Shown: positions 31,731-43,210 of the stretch, one piece after another
Position numbering within the stretch: position 1 is the first letter of the stretch
Layout: each line of letters opens with the position of its first letter
Source of the DNA: Piper betle
Lineage: Eukaryota > Streptophyta > Magnoliopsida > Piperales > Piperaceae
Assembly (NCBI GenBank): GCA_033002965.1
Contig: JAURVB010014956.1
Span: 1 to 64,000 of the forward strand
Direction of reading: 5' to 3'
DNA: 64,000 nucleotides
Notes under the pieces: model-generated
The model's input: the letters and a program-made list of their open reading frames with translations, nothing else
Told to the model about the DNA's origin: nothing
The model's database searches: none
Translations under genes and position numbers: made by a program

Positions 31731-32850
31731 GTCAGACTATGGCCGCGGTCCGGCGACGGAGGAAGGCAAGGAGGAGACGCTAGCTAGGACCTTCGCCACC
31801 CGCTTCTCATGCCCACATATATTTGTGTATGCATACATACATACATAAAATGTGAAATTTACAAAGTTACTAAAATGGATAGAGCCATTGATGGATATAA
31901 TCATAAATGATGGATAAAGATGGGCAAGAATATAGGAAAGGTAAACAGGGACAAGGGTATTTCGTGTCGTCTTAGCCAACCGCTAGTGTGCCGATTGATT
32001 GGGTCGTCCATTGAAAGGAGAGGCCGAAGCCAAACCGTCCTGAACGACCAAATTGTTGCGGACGTCAATAACAATAAATTATGTACTATAATCATGATAT
32101 GTGTGCATCTTATCACGGGTTACTACTTACAACCACATAAGTGTGATCGGAGGTGACAGAGTGTGGCATATGTTTCTTCTTTCTTACTATGCATGTTTGG
32201 TGGGGAGGGAATATGCGTGGAATATGTTTGTTTTAAAGGAGAATATGCGACGGGAATCATATTAGATTACAAGTACCAGCTAGGCTCCGATGTCTGTTGT
32301 GATGTGATATGAGAATATACCGATTGATTTCAAGTTTGTGTTTGAGGACAGCTCACAAGCCACCCGTGATGGGTAGATGGGGAAATAAGTTTTTTAATAG
32401 AATCATGCGAGAATACAAGTACCAGTGACGCTCCGATTTCAGTTGTGATGTGATATGAGAAGATGCCGATTGATTTCAAGCTTCTGTTTATAAGGCCAGA
32501 TCAATAGACGGGAAATAAGTTTTTAAAAGGGATGCATATGCATGATTCTTTGGATCTAGTACGTAAAATAGTTTAGAGTAATTAATTAGTAGGGCAAGGT
32601 CAGTTGAAAATATCACTTTAACTCCCTGGTTTCGAATAAAAAAACCTTACTAACCAAAAAATTATTACACTGGTTTAAATTTTCTTATTATCTAATATAA
32701 ATATCCGACTAATGTATTAAGATTTCTTCTTCTTTTTTCTTTTCGTAAAAACCATCAAAGGAAGGACATTACAGGGACCCCTTGTACTGTTGTGGCAAGT
32801 TGTATTGACCAAATATTTAGCATTATTAATGAGTTCTAACTAGTTATGAT
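31731..32850. other. Upstream region of the second phosphatase copy
   Basis: No gene recognised. It contains an imperfect tandem duplication of about 150 bp: the words tacaagtaccag and cagttgtgatgtgatatgaga recur near 32260-32345 and 32410-32490. The rest is AT-rich and unassigned. Confidence 0.5.
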
Positions 32851-32855
32851 TTAAA

Positions 32856-33374
32856 TGTTGGATGTTGGACGATATATATATGTATATATATTATATCATA
32901 TGTCTGTTATTATTAAGGCATGACCTAAATTAAATTGATCTGTTAAAGTTAAGGTTAATGGGTCATTAATATTTAATAAAATATATGAATATATCATATA
33001 TTTAAGATGAGTATGGATAAATATGTGTAGATACCATTTTCAATCTCTAATTTATGATGGGTTAAATTGGAATTATGAAAAATAAAGATAAATACGGTTA
33101 TAAGGATAAATACGGTTATGGTCTCCGGATTCGCACCGTAGTTTTTCTTTTCTGGTATCACATCATCTAGAAACTCTGGTTTTGAAGAACAGGTGCTAAA
33201 TCTAGAAGATCAAACCAGAAGAAATCAAAGGATTACTTTACTATTATGGATCCAGGTACGTTTCCGTTATTAAATTTATTTTCTTGATGATTTGATATGA
33301 AGAAGGCTTTATTGTTGATGGTTTTATCATCTATATAATTTTGGTTAAAGTTTAAAGTATTTGTTGATTCAACA
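32856..33374 (+). repeat. 5' LTR of the gag-only Copia
   Basis: Contains the ATGGATCCAG|GTACG start/donor candidate at 33246-33260, conserved in the 3' LTR as ATGGATCTAG|GTACG near 35213. Confidence 0.88.
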
Positions 33375-34803
33375 AATAATATCAGAGCAACTTCATATTA
33401 AATCATTGAGAATTAATTGATTTATGTTTATTTTATTTTTTTTTGGAATGAGTCAATCATTTAATACTTGTTTGTATGGGAAAATTTTATGGTTCGAATT
33501 TACAGTATTCCCTTATTCACCAAAATTGACATGGTTTACAACCAATCTTCTTCAACTTATTTAGAATACCCTAAATTTTGGATGGTGAATGTGGTGATTA
33601 TGTATTTTACTTTGCCCAAATTTTACACTGTCAATATCAGTTTATGGGATATTTTTCCCAAATCAAGGTCCTCTTTTGGTAAAATATCAAATGAGGATAA
33701 TAAAGTTACAAAAGGTTATAATTTTAGAAATTTCCAAATAAATATATTTTTATAACCTTTTTCAGTTTTATGTTATTTGAGATTATTAAATTCAAAATTA
33801 TGGTTCAGTTATAATTAATATTTTTAAATTTATTAAGGACTACAATATGCTGCCAAAGTAGCCTCTTTTGTAGAAATTAATTTATTTTAAAATATTAAGA
33901 CGATTGTGGGTATATGATTCATGTAAATATTAATCGACCCAAAGGAAGGTTAATATTTGACAGAATTATATATTCATTTGCGATAATAAATATGAGATAA
34001 TTATCAAGTTTTCATGTGGATAATAAATCGGCTCAAAGGAAGGTTTATTATTTGACAGGATTTATTGTCCATATTTGATTACTGCACTAAGAGTACTACT
34101 TATAAATTAATATTTCTGTCCAAAGACTAAATATTAATGTTGTGCTAGGTATCTGTTGATGGGATTAACCATTATTTGAATTATTAATCTTATTATGTGC
34201 ATGTTATTTTGTTCTATTTTCAGTTAATCAATCTGCTTCTATGATTTCTGCCAACATCAATTCAGTTCCAATGCTTAAGGATAATTTTAAGGATTGGAAA
34301 GAAAGTGTAATGATTATTCTCGGCTGCATGGATCTTGACCTTGCATTAAGGACTGAACAACCTGCTTCTCTTACTGACAAAAGTTCCATTGAGGAAAAAC
34401 AGGACATTGAGAAGTAGGAACGTTCAAATCGCATGAGTCTTATAATCATGAAGCGATGAATTCCAGAGACCTTCAGGGGCGATGTGTCTGAAAAGGTTAC
34501 TATAGCCAGTGAGTTTGTTAAAGAAATTGAGAAGCATTTTGTAAAAAACGATAAGGCTGAAACAAGTACGCTTTTGTCGAACTTGATTTCAATGAAGTTT
34601 AAAGGCAAAATAAGCATAAGGGAGTACATCTTAGAGATGTCAAATATTGCTTTAAAACTAAAAGCACTAAGGTTAGAGCTATCTGAAGATTTGCTCGTGC
34701 ATTTAATTTTAATTTCTCTTCCTGCACAATTCAGTCAATTTAAGGTCAGCTACAACTGTCAAAGGGACAAATGGACTCTTAATGATCTATATACAAACTC
34801 ATA
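33246..34803 (+). pseudogene. Copia gag with a probable LTR-encoded first exon
   Basis: The body (34224-34803) resembles plant Copia gag (DUF4219/UBN2): a MLKDNFKDWKESV block near the start, LTEKVTI-type middle sequence, and later LSNLISMKFKGKISIREYI and LPAQFSQFKVSYNC. Stops occur at about 34417 and 34457. There is no good ATG upstream in frame, but exon 33246-33255 (ATGGATCCAG) in the LTR followed by GTACG, joined to ttttcag|TT at 34223/34224, gives an in-frame start MDPVNQSA. The intron (33256-34223) would span the LTR end and the PBS. This is inference from splice-site sequence and frame only. Confidence 0.65.
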
Positions 34804-34848
34804 AAGTTATATACAATTATTTGTCTATATATAGTCCAAGTGGGAGAT

Positions 34849-35341
34849 TGTTGGATGTTGGACGTATATATGTATATAATTGTATCATATGCTATTATTA
34901 TTAAGGTATGGCTTAAATTAAATTGATCTGTTAAAGTTAAGGTTAATTGGCCATTAATATTTAATAAAATATATGTTTTAAGATGAGTATGGATAAATAT
35001 CTGTAGATACCGTTTTCTTAATCTCTAATTTATGATGGGTTAAATTGGAATTATAAAAAATAAAGACAAATACGGTTATAAGGATAAATATGGTTATGGT
35101 CCCCGGATTTGCTCTTTTCTGGTATCCCATCATCCAGAAACTCTGGTTTTGAAGAACATGTGCTGAATCTGGAAGATCAAACCAGAAGAAATCAAAGGAT
35201 TACTTTATTATTATGGATCTAGGTACGCTTTCGTTATTAAATTTATTTTCTTAATGATTTGATACGAAGAAGGCTTTATTATTGATGGTTTTATCATCTA
35301 TATAATTTTGGTTAAAGTTTAAAGTATTTGTTGATTTAACG
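34849..35341 (+). repeat. 3' LTR of the gag-only Copia
   Basis: Partner of 32856-33374. The last base is g where the 5' LTR has a (aacg instead of aaca). The target duplication follows directly. Confidence 0.88.
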
Positions 35342-35346
35342 TTAAA

Positions 35347-36150
35347 GATTATTATTATTATTATATTTTAATTTAATCTATTTTTGTAATGGCAAAATTA
35401 TTTTTTTACTCCATCTCGGGTGGATGCCAGATCGACAAGGCTCCACTCTCGATTATTTGCACGCATTATGATGCTCGTATTAATTAATAGCAGTGTCAAT
35501 AATTATTGTGTCTGCAAATGGTTGCAATGAATGGAAACGTACGCAAATGGCAAATGGAAATAGTATCCATGTTGGAAAAAATTATGAAAAAAATTGTTAG
35601 AGTAGCGTTTGGTTATAGCGTAAGCCAAGATCGGGCTCGCTGCTTGAGTGTCTGCGATCTGCGAAGTACCACCCTAACCAGCTCTGCTCCATGGCAAGAT
35701 CATTAGAAGGACAATATCATCATTATCAATTACTTAGCACATATCTCATTCATTTTTCAAGATGCGAATCGAGTGACCCATGTCAAGGCCGTATCCATAC
35801 CTCGCGGTCAAGAGCATTAAACCTCTAAATTTAATGGCCTTTTACATAAGTCCCGAACTATCATCCTGCTTAGGATCCGTCCAAAAATAGATATTGAATA
35901 TTATTAATTTTATCATTAAGAAAACAATAAAACGTATTTGATTATACTAAAAAAATACTATATGAACTTCAAAAAAATTTATCACGAATTTTTTTATTAA
36001 ATTAATAATATGATAGATTAGAATTATTGAGATGAGCTTTGTCCAAGCATTTGAAGAATAAAAAAACAAAAGAAAATAATCAGCCCCTTTATTTTATTTT
36101 GTAACTTTTAAGGGTTTTCAAAACTTCTTACTTTGTCAAAATTTTACTAA
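35347..36150. other. Intergenic, nothing recognised
   Basis: AT-rich with an ATT microsatellite near 35350-35365. A 66-codon open frame at 35506-35706 has no family signal. Confidence 0.5.
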
Positions 36151-36159
36151 ATAAGTAAT

Positions 36160-36876
36160 TTAATCATTATCATTACAATTTTAATATTTTTTCAACGAAG
36201 AAACTCAAAGCAACACAACCAAAGTCTTTAAACAACTAAAAAGAACTCACAATTGATATTACGGGTCTCTCTTAATATAAAAGCTAGCTCAAGGAATAAG
36301 GCTTTATCATTAACCTATATACAAGTCACTAACAACTTTTACAACCGATGTAAGATAAACCCAACAACTCCCTTTCACATATCGGGGGTGGCCAGAAACT
36401 ATCATCGTCTGACACACTCTGTAACGACCCAGCCCAAAGTACAACGTAATAAGCCAAGTCATTTCTTTAAAATGACCCCGAAAGTTAAAGATTTATAGTC
36501 CATTTTCACTTATAAACAGGATCTTCTCCCAGTAGGTATTAGATGTAGGGACTAAGTTGAGGGATCTAACACACTCCCCTTAAATCAGATGATGCCCACC
36601 TGGCAAAACTCCTCTTCAAATCATCAGGTAGGCAAATTCGGCTCGAACTTGGCTCTGATACCACTTGTTGGGCCCTTTGGGTCCCCACCCAAGCTCCGAA
36701 ATTACTGTTGGGCCCCTTCAGGCCTTCAAAAGGGACTTTAAACAACCAAAGGAAACTTGCAATAGGTGTCACAGGCCTCTCTTAATCCAAAAATTAGCTC
36801 AATGAATAAGGCTTTCTCATTAGCCTATATACAAGTCACCAACAAATTCTACGACCAATGTGGGATAAACCCAACA
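36160..36876 (-). mobile_element. TRIM-like element (short LTRs, no coding region)
   Basis: The right LTR, 36666-36876 (211 bp), starts tgttgggccc and ends aaacccaaca. On the minus strand a tRNA-Met PBS (tggtatcagagcc, 36651-36663) lies two bases inside it. The left copy ends at 36366 with the same aaacccaaca and is followed by a purine tract on the minus strand (gtgaaagggagt). The interior of about 300 bp has no coding potential. The left LTR start is eroded, so 36160 is approximate. A relative lies at about 61810-62260. Confidence 0.7.
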
Positions 36877-37197
36877 CAAACATTATAACACCCCAAATCC
36901 GGTCCACGCTTGTGAACCAAGCTGATATGTTACAGGCCCCGGTTAGGGCCGCTAACTCAAACCCAACTCATGCGAATCTAAGCTTGGCATCTTAAGATGA
37001 AGATATGACTCGTCATGCATGCATAAATACTCAAAATCCTAACATGATACTACATGACGTGCAAAGTAATTCATACAACAATATGATTACGATCAAAATT
37101 AATAAAAATTCTAAAATACAAAGGACAAAAGTCTCCCCTAAAAGTGTAATTAGGGTCCACCATGTCAAAATAATATATACAAATATATATATATATA

Positions 37198-37539
37198 AAG
37201 TCTCGATGATGGCTGCGTCTCTCTCCTAAAAGCCTCCCCTAAAAGTAATTCTTCCGCCAGCCTGGTGATCGCTGCGTCTCTCTCCTGTCGACTACTTCTG
37301 GTGCAGTAACTGTCACGACCACTGTCTCGGTCCCGGCGAGTATCCCGGTTGCGGTGACTGTCTCGATGATGGATCTCACCACGTCGGCGAGCTGAAACTG
37401 GCACACTGACCTCTACTGGTGGCATGGCAGTCTTAGGTTGACTGGAGGCGGCGTCACTGTGAACAGGGCTAGGACTGTCCTGTCTGGCTACTGGAGGCGA
37501 TGGGGTCCTGATCTGCGTCCGGCGGGTCTGTGTCACCAT
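37198..37539 (-). pseudogene. Gag N-terminal fragment of the long-LTR element
   Basis: Starts at 37539 (MVTQTRRTQIRTPSPP), Pro/Ser-rich, then a stretch of Arg/Asp repeats (RDTRRDRDSGRDS) and a helical RLAEELLLGEAF. Low-complexity Arg/Asp-rich N-termini are frequent in plant Ty3-type gag. It runs into the (TA)n of copy B with no further gag sequence. Assignment is by position after the PBS. Confidence 0.5.
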
Positions 37540-37753
37540 CCTGCTAGTAGTTCCTGCTCTAGTCTACTCGCCTGTCACACTACCGATTTGTAAGGAAATC
37601 TACAATCAAAAACATTAAAACAGAAAAATACCTGTCGGAACAGCTTGGAGCAGCTTCGGCACACATGTAACCTGTAACGCATCTACCATCTTAATCAACC
37701 AAGGGTTAGCTCTGATACCAGCTACTGGTATCAGAGAACATATGCCAAGAGTT

Positions 37754-37766
37754 GGCTTTGATACCA
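37754..37766 (-). other. Primer-binding site of the truncated long-LTR element
   Basis: On the minus strand tggtatcaaagcc, complementary to the initiator tRNA-Met 3' end with one mismatch. A second, palindromic PBS-like pair (gctctgatacca ... tggtatcagag) lies at about 37711-37736. Confidence 0.7.
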
Positions 37767-37770
37767 CAAC

Positions 37771-40612
37771 TGTAACACCCCGTTTCGGCTCACCCGTGAA
37801 CCGACCCGGAAATGTCACCGGCGACCGAACCGTTCGCTAATCTACTCGATTCGGTTAAGCCGACCAGGATCTACTCTCGGTGTTTCAAGATGGAGATGCA
37901 AATGTGAAATGCATGAATGGGAACAATTGGGTTCTAACGTGGTCCTACATGCATGCTATGATGTACAAGCAAAGACAAGACAAAATAATAAATGAGAAAC
38001 CAAAAGAAAATATATACTATTTTATAAAAATACGGTAACACATAATAATCTACCCTAACATTCAACCAATATCTCATTCGTTTTTACCTGAGCCGAGTCT
38101 GAACTCCAAGGCTCCCTACTCATTCATATTTATCCAATCATTTCATATCAAGTAATTTATCTAAACAAACACATCAAAATTATCATTCATGTAGCAATAA
38201 CACACCGTCATTATAGATTACACGCGGCAGGTACATGTGTGCACGGTTCCGTGCTGCTCCTCCGCAGTCCCGATAGCTTTCATCGCTCGCATTCCTCACC
38301 TACATATATATAGAAAAACCGTCAGTAACGAGTGTTACCGGCCCGGAAAATAACTAATATCAATCTGGCACAGGAGAACAAACTCTCCTGTTGAATGAAA
38401 ACCATATACTTCCTCAAGAACTCTCATCAGGGCACATACGGGAGCCGTCGCCCTCGGGTCGACAGCGTCCCCCTATCTTTCACATTCTCATGCCTCGGCC
38501 ATTTCTCTATTGCTTCTCGCGTCAAATCTCATTCCTTTCCGCCCTCTGCACCTTCCATATTACCTGGCCTTGAGCACGAAGGCCGAGTACTCTCAGGCAG
38601 TCGCCTTCAGTACCCTTTGAAACCACAAGTCTAGACATGCGCTGCAATGCAGTACCCGTGAACCTCCACACTTCTCCGGGTTTGAGGAACTCAAAGGTGG
38701 AGTTGTCAGGATCCCTCGGGAATGAAACGGCCCGCACACCATTCCAGAGCCCACTGTCGACACACACGTGCCCGCTCGCGTAGCACGGTAGTCGGATTTC
38801 CCTCATTCAGTCTCTCACAAAAACACGAAAACTATACATATATATAGGTCTGGGTTGGGATTTATACAATAGGCCCGAAGGCAACGTGAGCTGGATCTGA
38901 AGTTCGAAAACAAACTCGAGGGATCTCATCCTCGAGGGTTATTAATCCGGAAAATCGTTGGCTAAATGGCCCGAGTTAAGTGGGATTCGATAAAACGCCA
39001 CTTAACTCGTCCTGCACATAATAAATCAAATACACAAGAGAGTAGCATAAATCAGAGAACGAGTCCTAAACGGACCTGGTAGAAGCTCCAAACGGGTCCA
39101 CGCGCCTAGGCGGCGAGCTCCTACACCGTACCTACACAATCAAACTAAATACTAACACCCGCATGATGAATCACACATCCTATAGCATGCACGCACAATC
39201 AACACAATCACGCATCAATCAACACACATTAACCTATATCAATTCTAGCAAGTCTACTTAGGCTAGTTTGCATTAGATCATGATCATTACCTAATAACCC
39301 TAATTAGTTTCATAACTTCTATTTTTTTAACACCACACAATTCCACAAATTTCATATTTTATTCTAAATCAAATCCACATTTATATAAGTAATTACAATG
39401 CACAATTCATCAATCATAGCATGCAAATTCTAATAATCAATACTTTCAATTAATTAAGTTAAAATAAATTATACCTCGCGTCGTCGAAAATCGGCGACGG
39501 CTAAGGTTTCCGTTTCGCTGCTCGAAACTCGAATTCGGCACCTAGCGGCGTCCGAAGTCCGGTCAGATTGGACCGGGTGCGTTCGGCGGATGATCCGGCG
39601 AATTTCCCACGAATCCAATTCCGGCGGTTTTCCGGCGAGTGTCGGCGGTTTTCCGGCGGATTCCAACGGTTTTCCGGCGATGATTCGGGATGGGGCAATC
39701 AGGGGGTCTATCGGCACCAGCTCGACGAGCTCGGTCCAATGGTGGTGTCAAACAGGGTAGCCGAGGCGGCGATGGCCGTCGACGGCGGCGTTGAAATGGG
39801 CGGCGGCGTCGAAAATGGGCGGCGGCGTCGGTGTGCTCCGATCGGGGCTCCGGCCGGCCTCGACGGCGCTCGGGATGGTGGGGGAAACGTCGGCGACGGC
39901 GAGGGGGTGGTTGTCGGGGTCACAGCGGTGGCGCGGCCCGGACGGCGGCAAAATCCAGCCCGAAGTGGCGACGGCCGAGGCGGCCTCGTGGAGTCGCGGC
40001 GGCGCGCTGGCAGGCGATCGCTGGCCGGGGTTGGTTGGGGCGGCACGGCAAGGCGGGGCGGCGACGATCGGCGGCAGCACGGCGTCGGCGGCAGCGGTGG
40101 CGGCACACCACAGTGGCGGCGGTGGCGGCACACCACAGTGGCGGCGACGGTTTGGGTGGAAGAAGGGTCGGGAGGGAGAAGAAGTGTTCTCAATGGCAAA
40201 CTCGTAATTTAGTATTGACTCGATTCCGACTCGAGTCAAAATAATAACTAGTTCGTAATAAATTCTAAAAAAATTCTAGAAAAATATGGAAAAATTCCAT
40301 AAAATAAAACAAACACAACAACATCCAAATGACATGCTCTATAACTAATAACCTACCCGAATATAATCAAACGCGTCCTAATGCATTATTCGGCCTAAAA
40401 CTATTTCTATGATCAAACATATAAAAGAAAAAAATACTGCATACTTTCATATATTCAGATAACTTGTATCTCACCATCTTCTCGATGTTATCATCATATA
40501 TTCAGGTACACCTGACTCTCATCGCTCATAACTCACGGCTAGTCTCGACTCGAACCAACGGTCAAACCGACTGGTTCGGTAACGTAAAACCCTGACTCGA
40601 GTCACAGGTTTT

Positions 40613-40615
<3 letters not shown>
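37771..40615 (-). repeat. 5' LTR, copy D of the long-LTR family
   Basis: Minus strand, starting tgtaaaacctgtgactcgag at 40615 and ending gggtgttaca at 37771. Clearly diverged from copies A-C in the GC-rich block (39480-40200), so it is probably a subfamily. Confidence 0.8.

Positions 40616-40667
<52 letters not shown>
40616..40667. repeat. (TA)n microsatellite
   Basis: About 50 bp of pure ta repeat, belonging to copy B. Its other part lies at about 37180-37197 on the far side of the inserted element. Confidence 0.9.
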
Positions 40668-40670
<3 letters not shown>

Positions 40671-43210
40671 TCTATCAACAATTTCATTCACACACAATCT
40701 AATATACTGTAAACTCATTTTAAAACTAGGGTCTCAACCCACAACGCTTCTACTGCGCACTCTATTCATGTTTCACATTTTATCATGTCTTAAAATTTAA
40801 TTATGTCACATAATCATGTCTCAAATATTTAATCACACCATTCACTATATAATAACATCATAAACACAATATAATCACTCGATCAACTGACATGTGTACA
40901 AGCGACAATAGTGCTCTTCCGTCCAAACTGGCTCTTCCAACTCGTGATTATTACCTACATATAGTATAAAAACACATCAGTAATAAGTGTTATTGGTCTG
41001 AAAAATGAAATAACTATAACAAGCTGGCTATGAGAGCAATCTCTCATATGAAAGAAAACATCATATACTCCACGTGAATATTATAAAGGGCACTACTGAG
41101 TAGCCACTGGGCTGCAAACCCTGTAGCATCCCGAACTTACTGATCTGCTGCTGCTGATGCCGCTCTCGGCATTTTCTTATTTTATTTTCTGGTCTCAAAT
41201 CCTAAGCCCTCTCTTTACCTCCATATTTTTCCTGGCCTTGAGCATGAAGGCCGAGTACTCTTAGGCAATCGCCTTTAGTACCCTTTGGACCACAAGTCTG
41301 GACATGTGTTGTACTAAACAGTACCCGTAAACTTCCACGTTCTCCGGGTGTGAGGAACTCAAACGTGGAGTTGTCAGGATCCCTCGAGAATAGAACAGTC
41401 CGCTGGCACTAATCGAGAGCCCACTTTGACTATCACGACATCCGCTCATGGTACATGCAGTCGGTTTCTCCATCTCTCGTCTCACTGAAAACGCAAAAAC
41501 TATATATATATATAGCTGGGTAGGGATTTATATAATAGGCCCGAAGGCAACTTGTGGTGGATCTTGTTTTCGAAATCATCCTCGAGGGATCTCATCCTCG
41601 AGGGGTTATTAATCCGAAAATCTGTTCTGCTAAATGACCGGAGTTAAGTGGGATCCAATAAAATGCCACTTAACCCGTCTAGCAAATAATAAAATAAATA
41701 TACAATAGAAGAGAACGTAAAACAGAGACGAGTCATAAACGGACCTGGTAGAAGCTCCAAGCGCGCCATCGCGCCTAGGCAGCGAGGTCCTACTCTATAC
41801 CTACACATTAAAACTAAATACGAACGCCCACTAACTAAATGATGCATCAAACTCAACACAATCAGATACAAAATCATCAACCGTCAAATAACCATAAATA
41901 TGAAAATAAATCTAACTCATCTTATTCATGCCAATTTTATTCTATTTTTCCTAAGTTACATCGTACATGATTATCATGCTCAAATTTACTTACTTCATTA
42001 GATCACTTAACCTTCATTCCCTGTTAATCACATCATGCACATCTTTACTTCATTCATAGTCTGGCATTCATCATGACAACTACTCAATTCTAGAATGTTA
42101 TGCTAACAATCATCATCAATTTTAACTAATTAAATCGGAGATAATTATACCTCACGTTGTCAGTGATCTACGACGGTTAGGATTTTGCGCGCGTCTTGGA
42201 GCTCGAATTCGACGCTCAGCGGCGTCCGAAGTCGATCAGGTTTGACTGGATGAACTCCGCGGAAGATCTGCCAAATTCCTGTAAAACTGGTTTTCCGGCG
42301 GGTTTTGGTGGTTTTCCGGCAAGTTCCGACGGTTTTCCGACAACAACCACCATTGGCTTCTACTGGCCGAAAAGTAAGGGTATTGGGTACCCTTGGAACT
42401 GGCTCGGCGAGCCCGACGCGTATACGGCATCGACATGGTAGGCAGAGTTAGCGGCTCACCAGAAAATGGTCAAAACAATGGTGGCCGTAATGGGTGACTC
42501 GATCCGGCCGGCCTAGGTGGTGATGGCCTCCGCTCCGGTCAGGAAGGGTTGCTGGGTGGTCGAGGGTGTCGAGGCAACCACCCAATCATGGCGGCGAAAT
42601 CAACAACGCAACCGAAACGCAGCCACAACGCTAGGCACGGCGACCAGATGGTGGTCGGCCTAGTCAGGGCGGCACGGCGACACTGTGGGAGGGCTAGCTG
42701 GAGATGATCGGCGGCAGGCCGGTGTCCACGGCGGCGGCAACGACGCTACGCAGGGGCGGCGTTGGGGGCAAGGGTTTGGGCTAGGAAGAAGAACAGGTCA
42801 GGGGTGAGAAAAACAACTGGGAGCAATATCATAAATAATACTTGACTCGACTTCATCTCGAGTCAAGAATAATATCTAAGCAGTAGAAAATCCTAAAAAA
42901 TAATCCAGAAAAATTGGGAAAAATACTAGAAAATAAAACAATCACTGAAAAATCATAATGATATGCTCTAGGACTATCAACCCACTCAAATTGCCCGTAG
43001 CACATCCTAACGATGGAACAGCCTAAAACTAATTCTACGATCCACTATATATAAAAAGAAAAAAATAACTGGCATACTCTCATATATCTGATACCTCATT
43101 CTGTTTTGTTATGTTCTTGACGTTATCATAATATACTTGGGTACGCATGACCCTTATAGCTCATACACGCGACTGGCATCGGCTCAGTATACGTGTTCTG
43201 AAACTGACTC

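Larger units (their letters stand above)
32856..35341 (+). mobile_element. Gag-only Copia derivative with LTRs and target duplication
   Basis: LTRs at 32856-33374 (519 bp) and 34849-35341 (493 bp), both beginning TGTTGGATGTTGG. Flanks are ttaaa at 32851-32855 and 35342-35346, a perfect 5-bp duplication. After the 5' LTR comes a Met-type PBS (ataatatcagagc), and before the 3' LTR a polypurine tract aagtgggagat. The 1474-bp interior holds only a gag region; protease, integrase and RT are absent, so it would depend on another element for movement. The LTRs differ by many small changes, so it is not young. Confidence 0.9.
37198..40615 (-). mobile_element. Truncated long-LTR element: 5' LTR, PBS and gag start
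   Basis: The 5' LTR is 37771-40615 (2845 bp). On the minus strand the LTR end gtgttaca is followed after four bases by tggtatcaaagcc, a tRNA-Met PBS. Then comes about 550 bp of interior with a gag-like start. The rest of the interior and the 3' LTR are missing at the left side, where the sequence meets the (TA)n of copy B. This copy shows that the long repeats of the window are LTRs of a Met-primed retrotransposon. Confidence 0.82.
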
